Counted from the first letter of the stretch, positions 15,556 through 24,262 are shown. The stretch: DNA of 64,000 nucleotides from Planctomycetota bacterium (GCA_020638875.1 JACKHS010000003.1:62001-126000), one strand, 5' to 3'. Translations and numbers: made by a program. Notes: generated by a model from the letters alone, not told the origin.

Positions 15556-16359
15556 TCAGGCGATGCCGAGCAGGCGGTGCACCTGGGGCACCACGCGCAC
15601 GACCAGGCCGGCGTCGAGGGCGCGCTCGGCGACCGCGGCGACGCGCGCGGGCGTCGGCGCGGCGACGCCGGCCAGGGGCGTGACGGGCTGGAGGAAGAGC
15701 GGCAGGTCGGGCGCGAGCGCGGCGTGGTCGGCGAGCAGCTCGGCGAGCTCGGCGTCCGCGGCGCGCGCAGAGAGCACCAGCTTGAGGCACGCGTCGCGAC
15801 CGCGCAGCAGGCCCAGCACGGCGCGGCGCGCGCTGCGCCACGCGGCGGCGTCGGCCGGCGCGGCCTCGTGGGCGACGTCGAGCGGCACCGGCGCGCCGAG
15901 GTCGCCGGGCACCTTCAGGTCGGCGCTGACGTGGTCGACGGCGTCGAGCACCGCGGCGAGGCTCGCGGGAAGGCGCCGGCGGTCTCGAGGTGCAGCCGCC
16001 GCGCGGGCAGCGCCGCGCGCAGCGCGCGCACGACGTCAGGGGCGCGCGAGCGGCTCGCCGCCGGTCAGGCTGACCGGCCGCGCGCCGCCGGGGTCGGCGG
16101 CCTCGACCCAGCCGGCGAGCTCCTCCACCGAGGCCCACGCCGGCACGCGCCGGCGGCCGTCGGCGAGGTCGAGGCGCGCCCGCCCGCCCTCGTCCGGCGT
16201 CGCCCACGAGCCGGGCGTGTCGCACCACGCGCAGCGCAGCGGGCAGCCGGCCAGGCGCACGAAGACCTGCGGCTGGCCGAGGTACAGCCCCTCCCCCTGG
16301 ATCGAGGCGAAGACCTCGACCAACGGGACGCGCGTGAGGGTGGCGGGGCTCGGAGTCAC
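15556..16359 (-). CDS. queE: 7-carboxy-7-deazaguanine synthase QueE, frame broken twice
   Basis: Radical-SAM enzyme that contracts 6-carboxy-tetrahydropterin to 7-carboxy-7-deazaguanine in queuosine synthesis. The start is GTG 16359. EVFASIQGEGLYLGQPQVFV and the cluster motif CPLRCAWC (Cys39, 43, 46) are typical, followed by SLTGGEPLARP. The frame then hits a stop at 16036. Homology continues in another frame as PDVVRALRAALPARRLHLET and returns to the first frame near 15968 with VLDAVDHVSADLKVPG. A two-base loss in the GC run near 16045 plus a one-base loss near 15970 would explain it. It is either a sequencing artefact or a recent pseudogene. No other queuosine gene is present. Confidence 0.75.
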
Positions 16360-16500
16360 GATCGGTGCAGCTTGTCGCGGAGGCGCGGGCGCGCGGCGGC
16401 GGAGACGCTCGGTAGAAACGCTCGAGACCCCGGCCCCCCGCCGGGGGGACCGGAGCCTCCGTGCTTGCGCGCGAGCGAGGGGCGGCGGGGCGCGCCGGCC

Positions 16501-16752
16501 CTACTTCTTGCCCTTCGCGGCCTTGCCGCCCTTGGAGGCGAGGGCCTCCTTGCGGGCGTTCTCGAGCGCCTTGGCCTTCTTGCCGGAGACGACCTTGAAC
16601 TTCGTACGCACCTTCGGGAGGCCGTAGACGGAAGCCGCCTCCGTGTCGAAGCGACCGTCGCGCTTGAGCTTGTTGATGCGCTCGACGCGCGTCAGGACGG
16701 AGCGCTCACCGATGAGGGTGTTGACGCCCTTGAGGCTGGCGTGGATGGACAT
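16501..16752 (-). CDS. Small basic protein of the PVC-superphylum type
   Basis: An 83-residue, very basic protein beginning MSIHASLKGVNTLIGERSVL and containing LTRVERINKLKRDGRF and VYGLPKVRTKF, then a Lys/Ala-rich tail. I recognise it as the TIGR04137-type small basic protein described from Chlamydiae, Verrucomicrobia and Planctomycetes and thought to act with rRNA or ribosomes. The family name is from memory. It is the best taxonomic marker in the window. It lies 35 nt downstream of the SPOR-like gene and is probably co-transcribed with it. Confidence 0.75.
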   Translation of the reverse strand: MSIHASLKGVNTLIGERSVLTRVERINKLKRDGRFDTEAASVYGLPKVRTKFKVVSGKKAKALENARKEALASKGGKAAKGKK

Positions 16753-16787
16753 GGGAACGGGAGGTTCGTGGGGACTGCGTGTGAGGT

Positions 16788-17525
16788 TCAGCGCGCGAGG
16801 ATCGCGTCGATGTTCTGGTCGTAGGCGTCCTTGAAGGCGCCCTTCTCGCTGCGCGGCGGCGGGCCGGGGAGGGCCTGCAGGCGCGCGCGGAGCTGTTCGA
16901 GGGTTCCACTCCGCACCGGCTCGGCGCCCACGCAGACGAGCACGTGGCCGTCCGTGGTCTCGATGGGCGCGATCGCCGGGAAGCCCTGGGTGCGCAGGTA
17001 GGCGGTCACGACGTTGGCGAGCGCCTGCCCGCGGTCGTCGTTGGCGTACTGGATCGCGCAGACCGTGTACCTGTTGCGCTTGTCGAGGAAGCGCTTGTCG
17101 TCGTCGGTCAGTCGGTCGTCGATCGGGTCGTCCGTCACGGGCCCCGTCGCGGGCGCGGCGCCCGCCGGGTCCTGACCGAGCGCGGCCAGGTCCTCGCGCA
17201 CGTCCGCGCCGAGCTCGGGCGGCCCGTCGCCGGCGCGACTCTCACGCGCGAGGCCGCGCGCGACCCAGTAGGTCCCGGCCATCGCCACGAGCAGCACCAC
17301 CACGGCCACCGGCAGCCACGCGGGCACACCGAAGGACACGCGCGTCCGCGCCGCCGACGCGGCGCCGGCGAAGGGATCCAACGCCCCACGCCCATGCCCG
17401 CGCGGCGCGTCGGCCGGCTGGGGGCGCGCCGCGCGCGGCGGTGCGCTGGCCGCCAGGTCGTCGCTCTGGGGGGAGCGGGCCGACTGCTGGAAGGCCTCGA
17501 GCATGTTGGGCTTCTTGGACGCCAT
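16788..17525 (-). CDS. Single-pass membrane protein with SPOR-like C-terminal domain
   Basis: A 245-residue protein: a cytoplasmic Pro/Ala-rich N-terminus (1-75), one membrane helix (PAWLPVAVVVLLVAMAGTYW), an acidic linker, and a C-terminal domain with YTVCAIQYANDDRGQALANV, YLRTQGFPAIAPIE and HVLVCVGAEPV. That beta-alpha-beta layout resembles SPOR domains, which bind denuded peptidoglycan glycans at division sites; the assignment is structural inference. ATG 17525 starts MASKKPNMLEAFQQS. It heads the unit that includes the small basic protein. A TTGACA-like hexamer lies about 45 nt upstream, but no convincing -10 accompanies it. Confidence 0.65.
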   Translation of the reverse strand: MASKKPNMLEAFQQSARSPQSDDLAASAPPRAARPQPADAPRGHGRGALDPFAGAASAARTRVSFGVPAWLPVAVVVLLVAMAGTYWVARGLARESRAGDGPPELGADVREDLAALGQDPAGAAPATGPVTDDPIDDRLTDDDKRFLDKRNRYTVCAIQYANDDRGQALANVVTAYLRTQGFPAIAPIETTDGHVLVCVGAEPVRSGTLEQLRARLQALPGPPPRSEKGAFKDAYDQNIDAILAR

Positions 17526-17796
17526 GTAGAGGTCTCGTGGGGAGGGGACCCCAGGAGTGGAAGGGTTGTCAAGAGAGCGCCCCACCGCGCGGCCACGCGG
17601 GCCGGGCAGGGGGAAATCGGGCGCGAGATCCTAAGGGCGCAGGGGTCGGGGGTCAAGGTCGGGGTCTTGCGACCCCGTTGGACGAGCGTTCTGCTGGGTG
17701 GAGCCTCGCTGCGGCGAGGCGCCCGGCCATGACGCGCAGCGCTCGCTCCTCCGTCCCCTCCGCCGCCGGGACGCCCTGCGGCCCCGCCCTCGCGCC

Positions 17797-18186
17797 GTGA
17801 ACGAGCCGCCGACCGCGCGCGTCGTGCGCTTCCTCGCCACGCGGCCCTGGGCGCGCGCGCTCGCGCAGGCCGGCGCGGCGCTCTACCTGCCGGTGGCGCT
17901 CGTGTACCTCGTCGGTCCGGTCGGCGACTGCGCGCACTGCGCGCGGCTCTACCTGCTGCTCTCCCCCGCGCTGCCCGGCTTCATCGCCGGCATGGCGCTG
18001 CCGCGCGCAGTCCAGCAGGGCCCGCGCATCGCGCTCGCCGCCGCGACGAGCGCGCTGCTCTGCGCGCTCGTCGCGTGGGCCTTCCACGCGCTCGGTCCGC
18101 GCGGGCGCACCGCGCTCGCGTGCGCGGTCGGCGCGCTCTCGCTCTGGAACGCCTGGGCGCTGTCCGCGCTGATGCGCGCGCTCTGA
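17797..18186 (+). CDS. Small polytopic membrane protein, unknown function
   Basis: A 129-residue protein starting at GTG 17797, with four predicted membrane helices (AGAALYLPVALVYLVGPV, LYLLLSPALPGFIAGMAL, ALAAATSALLCALVAWAFH, GALSLWNAWALSAL). A CAHC motif lies between the first two. No family recognised. It is divergent from the SPOR-like gene and its stop lies four bases from that of the convergent VOC gene. It stands alone. Confidence 0.55.
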   Translation: MNEPPTARVVRFLATRPWARALAQAGAALYLPVALVYLVGPVGDCAHCARLYLLLSPALPGFIAGMALPRAVQQGPRIALAAATSALLCALVAWAFHALGPRGRTALACAVGALSLWNAWALSALMRAL

Positions 18187-18190
18187 GCCC

Positions 18191-18574
18191 TCAGGCGTCG
18201 GTCGACGCGTGCAGCGCGATGCGGTTGCCCTCGCTGTCGAGGACGATCGCGCGGAAGCCGTGCATGCCGATCGAGTGCGTGTCGACGAGTACCTCGCCGC
18301 CGTGCGCCGCGGCCTGCGCCACCGCGTCGCGGAGGCGCCCCTCTGCGTTGAAGTAGACGAGCAGGCCCTGGCGCGAGACGTGCTCCGGCTCGGGCACGAG
18401 GCACCCGCCGTTGCCCTGCTCGTGGTCGAGCACGGCCATCTCGCAGCCGCCGGCGTCGAAGCGCTGCACGCCGATGCCGAGCACGCGCGCGTAGAAGTCG
18501 CAGGCGCGCGCGAGGTCCTTGACGGGGATGTCGAGCCAGACGGCGCGGTTGTACTGCTGGTTGAAGTCGGACAT
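18191..18574 (-). CDS. VOC-superfamily (glyoxalase-like) protein
   Basis: A 127-residue single vicinal-oxygen-chelate domain with the paired beta-alpha-beta-beta-beta modules: VWLDIPVKDLARACDFYARV at the start and GFRAIVLDSEGNRIALHAS at the end. Sequence around DHEQGNGGCLVPEPEHVSRQ matches the PhnB/glyoxalase-like enzymes common in genomes. Substrate unknown, and the metal ligands cannot be placed with certainty. ATG 18574 is followed by SDFNQQYNRAVWLD. A TAGGCT element 35 nt upstream is a candidate -10. Monocistronic. Confidence 0.82.
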   Translation of the reverse strand: MSDFNQQYNRAVWLDIPVKDLARACDFYARVLGIGVQRFDAGGCEMAVLDHEQGNGGCLVPEPEHVSRQGLLVYFNAEGRLRDAVAQAAAHGGEVLVDTHSIGMHGFRAIVLDSEGNRIALHASTDA

Positions 18575-18608
18575 GGGCGGCTCGGGCAGGAGACGAAGGG
18601 TGCCGCGG

Positions 18609-18614
18609 AGCCTA
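18609..18614 (-). promoter_or_regulatory. -10-like TAGGCT upstream of VOC gene
   Basis: TAGGCT on the minus strand, 35 nt ahead of the ATG. It is identical to the hexamer ahead of other genes here. No clear -35. Confidence 0.35.
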
Positions 18615-18709
18615 ACGCGTCGCGCGCCGCGCGCCACACTCGCGCGAGGGGCGCGCCCGGCGAACCGAGCGGAGCAACGGAGGCCGCGCTCCGCGCAGCC
18701 GCTCCCGCC

Positions 18710-20470
18710 CTACTCCCGCTCCGACGCCAGGCTGACCAGCGGCCAGGTGAAGCGGAAGCGCGCGCCGCGCAGGGCGGCGGGCTCGACCCAGATGCGGCCG
18801 CCGCGCACCTCGACGATGCGGCGCACCATCGTCAGCCCCACGCCCGTGCCGCGGCTGCGCGTGCCGGCGCGGAAGAGGCCGAAGAGCTCCTCGGCCTTGT
18901 CGGGCAGCAGCCCAGGCCCGTCGTCCTCGACCGTCCAGTCGAGCGCGTCGTGCTCGAGCCGCGTGACGCGGACGAGGATGCGGCCGGCCTCGCGGTCGTG
19001 GTGGCGGAAGGCGTTGTCGACGAGGTTGCGCAGCACCTGCTCGAGCGGCACGCGGTCGGTCACGACCCGCGCGAGGTCACCTTCGACAGCGAGCTCGAAG
19101 GCCGCGGGCAGGGAGAGCAGATCGCGCAACGCGAGCACCAGCGCGCGCGGATCGGTCTCTTCGCGCTTGGACTCCGGGTCCATCGCGCGCGCGTAGGAGA
19201 GCAGGTCGAGCAGCATGGAGTCCATGCGTCCCGTGCGGTCCTGCAAGGCGCGCAACCACTCGACCGACTGCGCGTCGAGGTCCTCCGCGGCGCGCTCCTC
19301 GATCCACGTCGCGAGGTGGCGGATGCCGCGCAACGGCGCGCGCAGGTCGTGCGAGATGGCGCGCACGAGCTGCTCCTGGTCGCGGTTGCGGCGCTCCGTC
19401 GCGCGCAGGGCCTGCTCGAGCTTCAGCGCCATGGCGGACAGCTCGCCGTTCTTGCGGCGTAGGTCCGCGGCCTGGCGCGCCCTCGCCTCCTCCTGCTGTT
19501 TGCGCCGGCGGATGTCGATGATCGAGGCCAGCGTCAGCACGCGGTCTCCGGCGCGCACGGGCGAGAGACCGATCTCCAGCGGGATCTCCAGGCCGTCCTT
19601 GCGCAGGCCGAGCACGTGGTCCGAGTCGCCCATGCGGCGCGACTGGCCCTCGACCATGAACTTGCGCATGCGCGCGGGGTGCTCGGCGCGGTAGCGCTGC
19701 GGGATCAGCAGGTCGACGCGGCTGCCCACCAGCTCGCTGGTCTCGTAGAGGAAGAGCTCCCCCGCCTGCGGGCTCGCCTTGAGGATCACGCCGCGCTCGT
19801 CCACGACGAGCAGCGCGAGCGACACCGAGGCGAGGTCGCCGATGTACCAGTCCATCGCCGCGCGCGAGGCCCACGCCGGGCGCAGCCACACGAGCCGGCG
19901 CGAGCTCGGCCCGCTGCCCAGCGGGACGCACGCGAGACGCATCGGGATCGTCTGGCCCGAGCGGTGCGACACGAAGGCGTCGACGTGACGGCCCTCGGCA
20001 CAGGCCGTCGGATCGTGCTGCAGCGCCTCGTAGGCCTGGAGCCCGAGCGCGCGCTTCGCGGAGACACCGGCGAGCGAGCCCGCCGGCCAGCCGAGGTGCA
20101 GCTCGAGCGAGCGCGACGCGTCGATCACGCGGCGCTCCTCGTCGACGAGCAACGCCATCACCCCTTCCGCCTCGTCGAGCGCGTCGCCGTCGAGCGACAC
20201 GCCGTCGTACCCGGCCACGCCCGCGCACAGCGTCACGAAGCGCAGGTCGTCGCCGCCGAGCCGGAGCGACTGCACCAGCGCGTGCACCCGTCCGTCGGGC
20301 GAGGTCCAGCGCGTCGCTCGCGTCGCGAGGAGCGAGGCACCCGAGAGTTCCGTCGGCGGATCGTCGGCGACGAGCCCGAGCAGGCCGCTCGAGGCCCCGT
20401 CCGCGGCGAGCCAGCGCTCCCAGCCCGGCTCCCCCCACAGGACGGCGCCCCGTCCGTTCGCGACGAGCAT
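18710..20470 (-). CDS. PAS-domain sensor histidine kinase
   Basis: About 586 residues. Two to three PAS-like sensor modules come first (one with EGVMALLVDEERRVIDASRS, one with SLALLVVDERGVILKASPQA and GLRKDGLEIPLEIGLSPV), then a coiled linker, HisKA with the phosphorylated histidine in QLVRAISHDLRAPLRGIRHL, and HATPase_c with N-box VLRNLVDNAFRHHD, G1 VEDDGPGLLP and G2 RGTGVGLTMVRRI. It has no membrane helix, so it is probably a cytoplasmic sensor. I favour ATG 20470, preceded at good spacing by GGGTGAG; GTG 20587 would add 39 low-complexity residues. Cognate regulator unknown, perhaps a receiver protein nearby. Confidence 0.85.
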   Translation of the reverse strand: MLVANGRGAVLWGEPGWERWLAADGASSGLLGLVADDPPTELSGASLLATRATRWTSPDGRVHALVQSLRLGGDDLRFVTLCAGVAGYDGVSLDGDALDEAEGVMALLVDEERRVIDASRSLELHLGWPAGSLAGVSAKRALGLQAYEALQHDPTACAEGRHVDAFVSHRSGQTIPMRLACVPLGSGPSSRRLVWLRPAWASRAAMDWYIGDLASVSLALLVVDERGVILKASPQAGELFLYETSELVGSRVDLLIPQRYRAEHPARMRKFMVEGQSRRMGDSDHVLGLRKDGLEIPLEIGLSPVRAGDRVLTLASIIDIRRRKQQEEARARQAADLRRKNGELSAMALKLEQALRATERRNRDQEQLVRAISHDLRAPLRGIRHLATWIEERAAEDLDAQSVEWLRALQDRTGRMDSMLLDLLSYARAMDPESKREETDPRALVLALRDLLSLPAAFELAVEGDLARVVTDRVPLEQVLRNLVDNAFRHHDREAGRILVRVTRLEHDALDWTVEDDGPGLLPDKAEELFGLFRAGTRSRGTGVGLTMVRRIVEVRGGRIWVEPAALRGARFRFTWPLVSLASERE

Positions 20471-20746
20471 GCGGTGCTCACCCGACGTCGACGCGCTCGC
20501 GGTCGACGTGGTCGTGCTGCTGGGTCCGGCGAGTTCGAAGTCCAAAGGCTGCTCCCGCGTCCGCGCTCCGTGCAGGCGGAGCGCCACTCAGGCGACCCGT
20601 CGCGCGCGAATGCCGAGGGCCGTGCCACGCTCATCGGCGGGGCCGCGAGCGGCTCCGCCGCAAAACCGCCGGGCGGCTGCCGGGAGCCGCCAGCGCGTCC
20701 CGCCTCCCGGACTCGCACGGACCGGAGCGGTGCGAAGGAGCGTCGC

Positions 20747-21958
20747 TCAGAGCAACGGCAGCTCGACGGTGAAGGTGCTGCCCGCGCCGGGCTCGCTCTC
20801 GACGGTGATGCCGCCGCCGTGCGCGAGCACGATCTCGCGGCACAGGTGCAGGCCGAGCCCGAGGCCGCCCTGGATGGCGAAGTCCTCGACGTCCACCTGG
20901 TAGAGCCGCTCGAAGATCCGCTCCTGCCGCGCGGGGTCGATGCCGCGGCCGGTGTCCGCGACCTCGACGCGCGCGCTGCGGCCCTCGTCAGCCGTCCCGA
21001 GGCGCACGACCACGCGGCCGCCCGCGGGCGTGAACTTGAAGGCGTTGGTCAGCAGGTTCGAGAGCACCTGGTTCACGCGGTCCGCGTCGGCGCGCGCGCG
21101 GCGCGGCGCGCCGGGCGCCTGCTCGAGGACGAGCTCGAGCCCGCGCTCCTCGGCCGTCGCGCGCAGCGCCTGGACGCCCGCCTCGACCAGCGCGTCGAGG
21201 TCGAGCTCCTCGAAGTGCATCGAGAGCTTGCCCGTCTCGATGCGCGTCACGTCCAGGAGGTCGTTGAGGAAGAGCCGCAGCGTGTCGCAGTTGCGCAGCG
21301 CGATCTCGAGGTACTCGCGCTGCTTGGGCGTGGTCTCGCCGGCCAGGCCGTCGAGGACGATGGTGACGAACTCGCGGATCGCCGTGAGCGGCGTCTTCAG
21401 CTCGTGCGAGAGCACGTGGTAGAAGCTCTGGATCTCGCTGTTCTTGCCGCGCAGGTCCTCGACCGTGCGCTCGAGCTCGTGCCGGCTGCGCGTGGCCTCG
21501 GCGCGCAGGCGAAACTTCTCGACGGCGTTGAGCGCGGCGCGCCTCAGCACCGACGGCTGCTGCACGTCCTTGGTCACGAAGTCGAACGCACCCTGGCGCA
21601 TGACGCGCACCGTCGTCTCCTGGTCGCCGTGGCCGGTGAGGACGATCACCGGGACGTCGACGTGCGCCTCCTCGAGCCGGGCGAGGAAGTCGAGCGCCGT
21701 GGCGTCGCCGAGGTCGTAGTCGAGGAAGACGAGGTCGAACTCGCCCTCGCGCGCGAGGCGCAGACCGCTCTCGAGGTCCCCGGCCGAGTGGAACGAGGCG
21801 ACGAGCGCGCCGAGCTCGTGCAGGTGGCGACGCAGGATCTCGAGGTCGACCGGGTCGTCGTCCACGCCGAGGATGCGCAACGCGGGCGACCGCTCGCCCC
21901 CGTGCTCGACGGACGGAGACGGGCACACCGGTAGCGAAGGGAGTCTGGACTCGATCAT
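20747..21958 (-). CDS. Hybrid protein: N-terminal receiver plus histidine kinase
   Basis: A 403-residue cytoplasmic protein. Residues about 27-145 form a receiver domain (GVDDDPVDLEILRRHL, phospho-acceptor in LVFLDYDLGDA, LTGHG, FDFVTKD). Then come a coiled coil, HisKA (FYHVLSHELKTPLTAIREFV) and HATPase_c (VNQVLSNLLTNAFKFTPAGG, VADTGRGID, GGLGLGLHLCREI). The receiver-first order suggests that an upstream kinase tunes this kinase's output. ATG 21958 starts MIESRLPSLPVCPSPS. It is divergent from the kinase-receiver genes at 22359 and shares a 400-bp regulatory region with them. Confidence 0.88.
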   Translation of the reverse strand: MIESRLPSLPVCPSPSVEHGGERSPALRILGVDDDPVDLEILRRHLHELGALVASFHSAGDLESGLRLAREGEFDLVFLDYDLGDATALDFLARLEEAHVDVPVIVLTGHGDQETTVRVMRQGAFDFVTKDVQQPSVLRRAALNAVEKFRLRAEATRSRHELERTVEDLRGKNSEIQSFYHVLSHELKTPLTAIREFVTIVLDGLAGETTPKQREYLEIALRNCDTLRLFLNDLLDVTRIETGKLSMHFEELDLDALVEAGVQALRATAEERGLELVLEQAPGAPRRARADADRVNQVLSNLLTNAFKFTPAGGRVVVRLGTADEGRSARVEVADTGRGIDPARQERIFERLYQVDVEDFAIQGGLGLGLHLCREIVLAHGGGITVESEPGAGSTFTVELPLL

Positions 21959-22358
21959 GTCGTCGCAGCTGGGTCTCGGCGCGGGGCTCGCGCGGTCGCG
22001 CGGCGCGGGTCGAGACGCAGGCTCTGTCGGGAGGCCGGGCAGCCGATCCTTAGGAGTCGTGCGTCGTTTCGAGCGGCGGTGCGGACTCGGCGAGTCGCGA
22101 GGCCACCGCGCGCTCAGGCCTTGGATCGACCCGGAGTGAGCCGCCGCGCACTGGCGATTCATGTTTTTCGCAATCGAGAAACTGACTAGCGACTCCGCGG
22201 CTGGCGCCGCGTGAACCTCGCCCGAAAGGACGTTGGCGTCGCCAAATCGCGCCCGTGGATTCCAAATCGTGCGCTCAAGTGCGTACGCACCAAACGGCGA
22301 CAGGGCCGCGTGGATCAGGAGGAGTCCCGACGACACCAACCACCACCGCGGAACCGCC
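21959..22358. other. 400-bp divergent intergenic region
   Basis: Separates two divergent signalling genes. It contains the most AT-rich patch locally (about 22160-22195) and a short palindrome at 22233-22245 (TTGGCG-T-CGCCAA), a possible operator. No coding pattern is convincing. Promoters for both directions must lie here; I cannot place them confidently. Confidence 0.5.
22233..22245. promoter_or_regulatory. Short palindrome TTGGCG-N1-CGCCAA
   Basis: Perfect 6-bp arms with a single-base centre, 114 nt upstream of the kinase ATG. Its size suits a regulator half-site pair; chance occurrence is possible. Confidence 0.3.
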
Positions 22359-23114
22359 ATGCACGACACCCTCACCACCGCCACCCCCGGCCTGGACGTG
22401 ATGGACAAGCTCTGTCACGAGCTGCGTCGGCCGCTGGCCGTGATCCACGCCTACGCCGAGTTGCTCGACGACGAGGTCTCCGGCGCGCTGAACGACGGGC
22501 AGAAGGACCAGGTCCTCACGATCCTGTCCGCGGCCGACGAGCTCGCCATCCTCGTGCACAGCCTGTACGGCCTGGCCGAGCTCGACGCGGGCCGCGTGCG
22601 CACCTCGATCGGGACCGTCGACCTCAACCGCGTCTGCGCGCGCCTGCACGAGCAGTACCTCCCCCGCTTCGGCCAGGCGAACCTCGAGTTCGCGTTGCGC
22701 GTCGAGGACGAGGAGCGCGTCGACGTGCGCGCCGATCCCGACCGCCTGCGCCTCGCGCTGTGCCAGCTGCTCGAGAACGCGCTGAAGTACGTGCCGCCCG
22801 GCCGGCGCGTCGAGCTCGCCGTGAGCTCGGACGGCGAGCTGGCGCGCGCCAGCGTGCGCGACACCGGGCTCGGCATTCCTGCGGAGGAGCTCGAGCGCGT
22901 CTTCGAGCGCTACCACCGCGTCACGCGTGACGAGGGCCTCGTGACGGTGAAGGGCGCCGGCGTCGGCCTGACGCTGTGCAAGGCGTTCGTCGAGGCGATG
23001 CACGGCCGCGTGTGGGCCGAGTCGGGCGACGCGCCCGGCGCGGCGCTCCACGTCGAGCTGCCGGTGGCCGCGCGCAGCGGCGCGAACGTCCGGGAGGAGG
23101 AGCGGGTTTCGTGA
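22359..23114 (+). CDS. Compact cytoplasmic histidine kinase
   Basis: A 251-residue kinase core with almost no sensory region. HisKA has the phospho-histidine in MDKLCHELRRPLAVIHAYAE. HATPase_c has N-box LALCQLLENALKYVP, G1 VRDTGLGIP and G2 GAGVGLTLCKAFV. With no membrane helix or PAS domain, the signal must come from a partner protein. ATG 22359 is the first usable start. Its TGA overlaps a GTG that could begin the next frame, and the receiver gene follows closely, so the two are one operon and a likely phosphotransfer pair. Confidence 0.88.
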   Translation: MHDTLTTATPGLDVMDKLCHELRRPLAVIHAYAELLDDEVSGALNDGQKDQVLTILSAADELAILVHSLYGLAELDAGRVRTSIGTVDLNRVCARLHEQYLPRFGQANLEFALRVEDEERVDVRADPDRLRLALCQLLENALKYVPPGRRVELAVSSDGELARASVRDTGLGIPAEELERVFERYHRVTRDEGLVTVKGAGVGLTLCKAFVEAMHGRVWAESGDAPGAALHVELPVAARSGANVREEERVS

Positions 23115-23140
23115 CCGACTTGGATGAAAGGGACTGCACC

Positions 23141-23605
23141 ATGAACAAGACCCAGCGTGATTCTGACCGCCGCAAAGGCGAAGGCTCCCTCGCGCCCCAG
23201 GCGCTGCTCGAAGCGGAGCCGCTCCCGAGGTACATGCGCCTGGAAACGGTCCTCGTCGTCGAGGACAGCGAGGACCTGAACCGCTCCCTCGCGCTACGCC
23301 TCGCGAAGGCGGGCTTCAACGTCGTGACCGCGCTCGACGGCAAGTGCGGCATCGAGAAGGTGCGGGCCTTCGACCCCGACCTGATCCTCCTGGACCTCGC
23401 GCTGCCGCGCCTCTCGGGGACCAAGTTCCTCGAGCAGTTGCGCGACGACCCGCGCCTCGGCGCGGTCGCGATCGTGGTGCTGACGGGCAGCCAGGACCCC
23501 GAGCTCGAGGACAAGCTCGCGCGGTTCGGCGTGCAACGCATCTTCCGCAAGCCCACGCGACAGAAGTACGTGGTCGACGCGGTGCAGGAGATCCTGCGCG
23601 GCTGA
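23141..23605 (+). CDS. Single-domain response regulator (receiver)
   Basis: A 154-residue protein with a 30-residue extension, then a receiver domain: acidic pocket in VLVVEDSEDLNRSL, phospho-acceptor in LILLDLALPRLSG, switch threonine in VVLTGSQD and the lysine in FRKPTRQKY. There is no output domain, so it acts by protein contact or as a phosphate relay. ATG 23141 is preferred because AAGGGA stands at proper spacing; GTG 23111, overlapping the kinase stop, is an alternative. A strong hairpin follows the gene. Confidence 0.87.
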   Translation: MNKTQRDSDRRKGEGSLAPQALLEAEPLPRYMRLETVLVVEDSEDLNRSLALRLAKAGFNVVTALDGKCGIEKVRAFDPDLILLDLALPRLSGTKFLEQLRDDPRLGAVAIVVLTGSQDPELEDKLARFGVQRIFRKPTRQKYVVDAVQEILRG

Positions 23606-23631
23606 GCTCGACGCTCCTCCGCACCTCCGCG

Positions 23632-23659
23632 ACGGGGCGAGTCACGCGACTCGCCCCGT
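23632..23659 (+). terminator. Rho-independent-like terminator
   Basis: A perfect 12-bp stem (23632-23643 with 23648-23659) with a 4-nt loop ACGC, followed by GCTCGTTTC. It begins 27 nt after the receiver stop. Confidence 0.7.
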
Positions 23660-23822
23660 GCTCGTTTCGGGCTCGCGCGTCCGCTATATGCAAGTTCCTT
23701 CGAGAAGCCCTCAGCGCGAGGAAATCGCAAAGTCGACGAAGGGCGTGCGGCGGGACGTCCCCGCGCGCATCCCGACGGGCGGGCGCTCCCCCGCTCGCCC
23801 GCGCAGCCTCCGAGAGACCCAC

Positions 23823-24203
23823 ATGAAGAAGAGAATCCTGATCGTCGAGGACGACCAAGACATCGTCGAGGCCCTCGCCATCCGCCTCCAGGCCGCCGGC
23901 TACGAAGTGCACCGCGCGTTCGACGTGGTGCTCGGCACGAGCGCCGCGGTGCGCGTGCGCCCGGACCTCGTCCTGCTCGACGTGTCGATGCCGGGGGGCA
24001 ACGGGCTGATGCTCGCGGAGCGCCTGCAGAACATCCCCGAGACCGCCGGCACGCCGGTGCTGTTCCTGACGGCCTCGAAGAAGACCGAGATCCGCGACGC
24101 CGCGCTCGCGCTGGGCGCGGTGGGCTTCCTCGAGAAGCCGTACGACGCGCGCGAGCTGCTGCGCATCGTGGAGGAGACACTCGAGATCGCGCCCGCGGCT
24201 TGA
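23823..24203 (+). CDS. Single-domain response regulator (CheY-like)
   Basis: A 126-residue stand-alone receiver: LIVEDDQDIVEALAIRLQAA, phospho-acceptor in LVLLDVSMPGGNG, switch residue in LFLTASKK, and lysine in GFLEKPYDAREL. No output or DNA-binding domain. ATG 23823 gives the usual N-terminus MKKRILIVEDD. It is separated from the preceding kinase-receiver pair by a terminator, so it has its own promoter. It may serve any of the three kinases next door. Confidence 0.9.
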   Translation: MKKRILIVEDDQDIVEALAIRLQAAGYEVHRAFDVVLGTSAAVRVRPDLVLLDVSMPGGNGLMLAERLQNIPETAGTPVLFLTASKKTEIRDAALALGAVGFLEKPYDARELLRIVEETLEIAPAA

Positions 24204-24235
24204 GCGCGCGGCGCGCGGCGCCACGACGAACTGAG

Positions 24236-24262
24236 GACGAGGGGCCCGCGCGGCCCCTCGTC
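24236..24262 (+). terminator. Hairpin after receiver gene
   Basis: A perfect 11-bp stem (24236-24246 with 24252-24262) and 5-nt loop, 32 nt downstream of the receiver stop. Only two Ts follow, so termination strength is uncertain. Confidence 0.55.

Noticed and set aside
17565..17572. TTGACA on the minus strand upstream of the SPOR-like gene as a promoter
   Set aside because: No acceptable -10 at 16-18 nt, so it is mentioned only in the gene entry.
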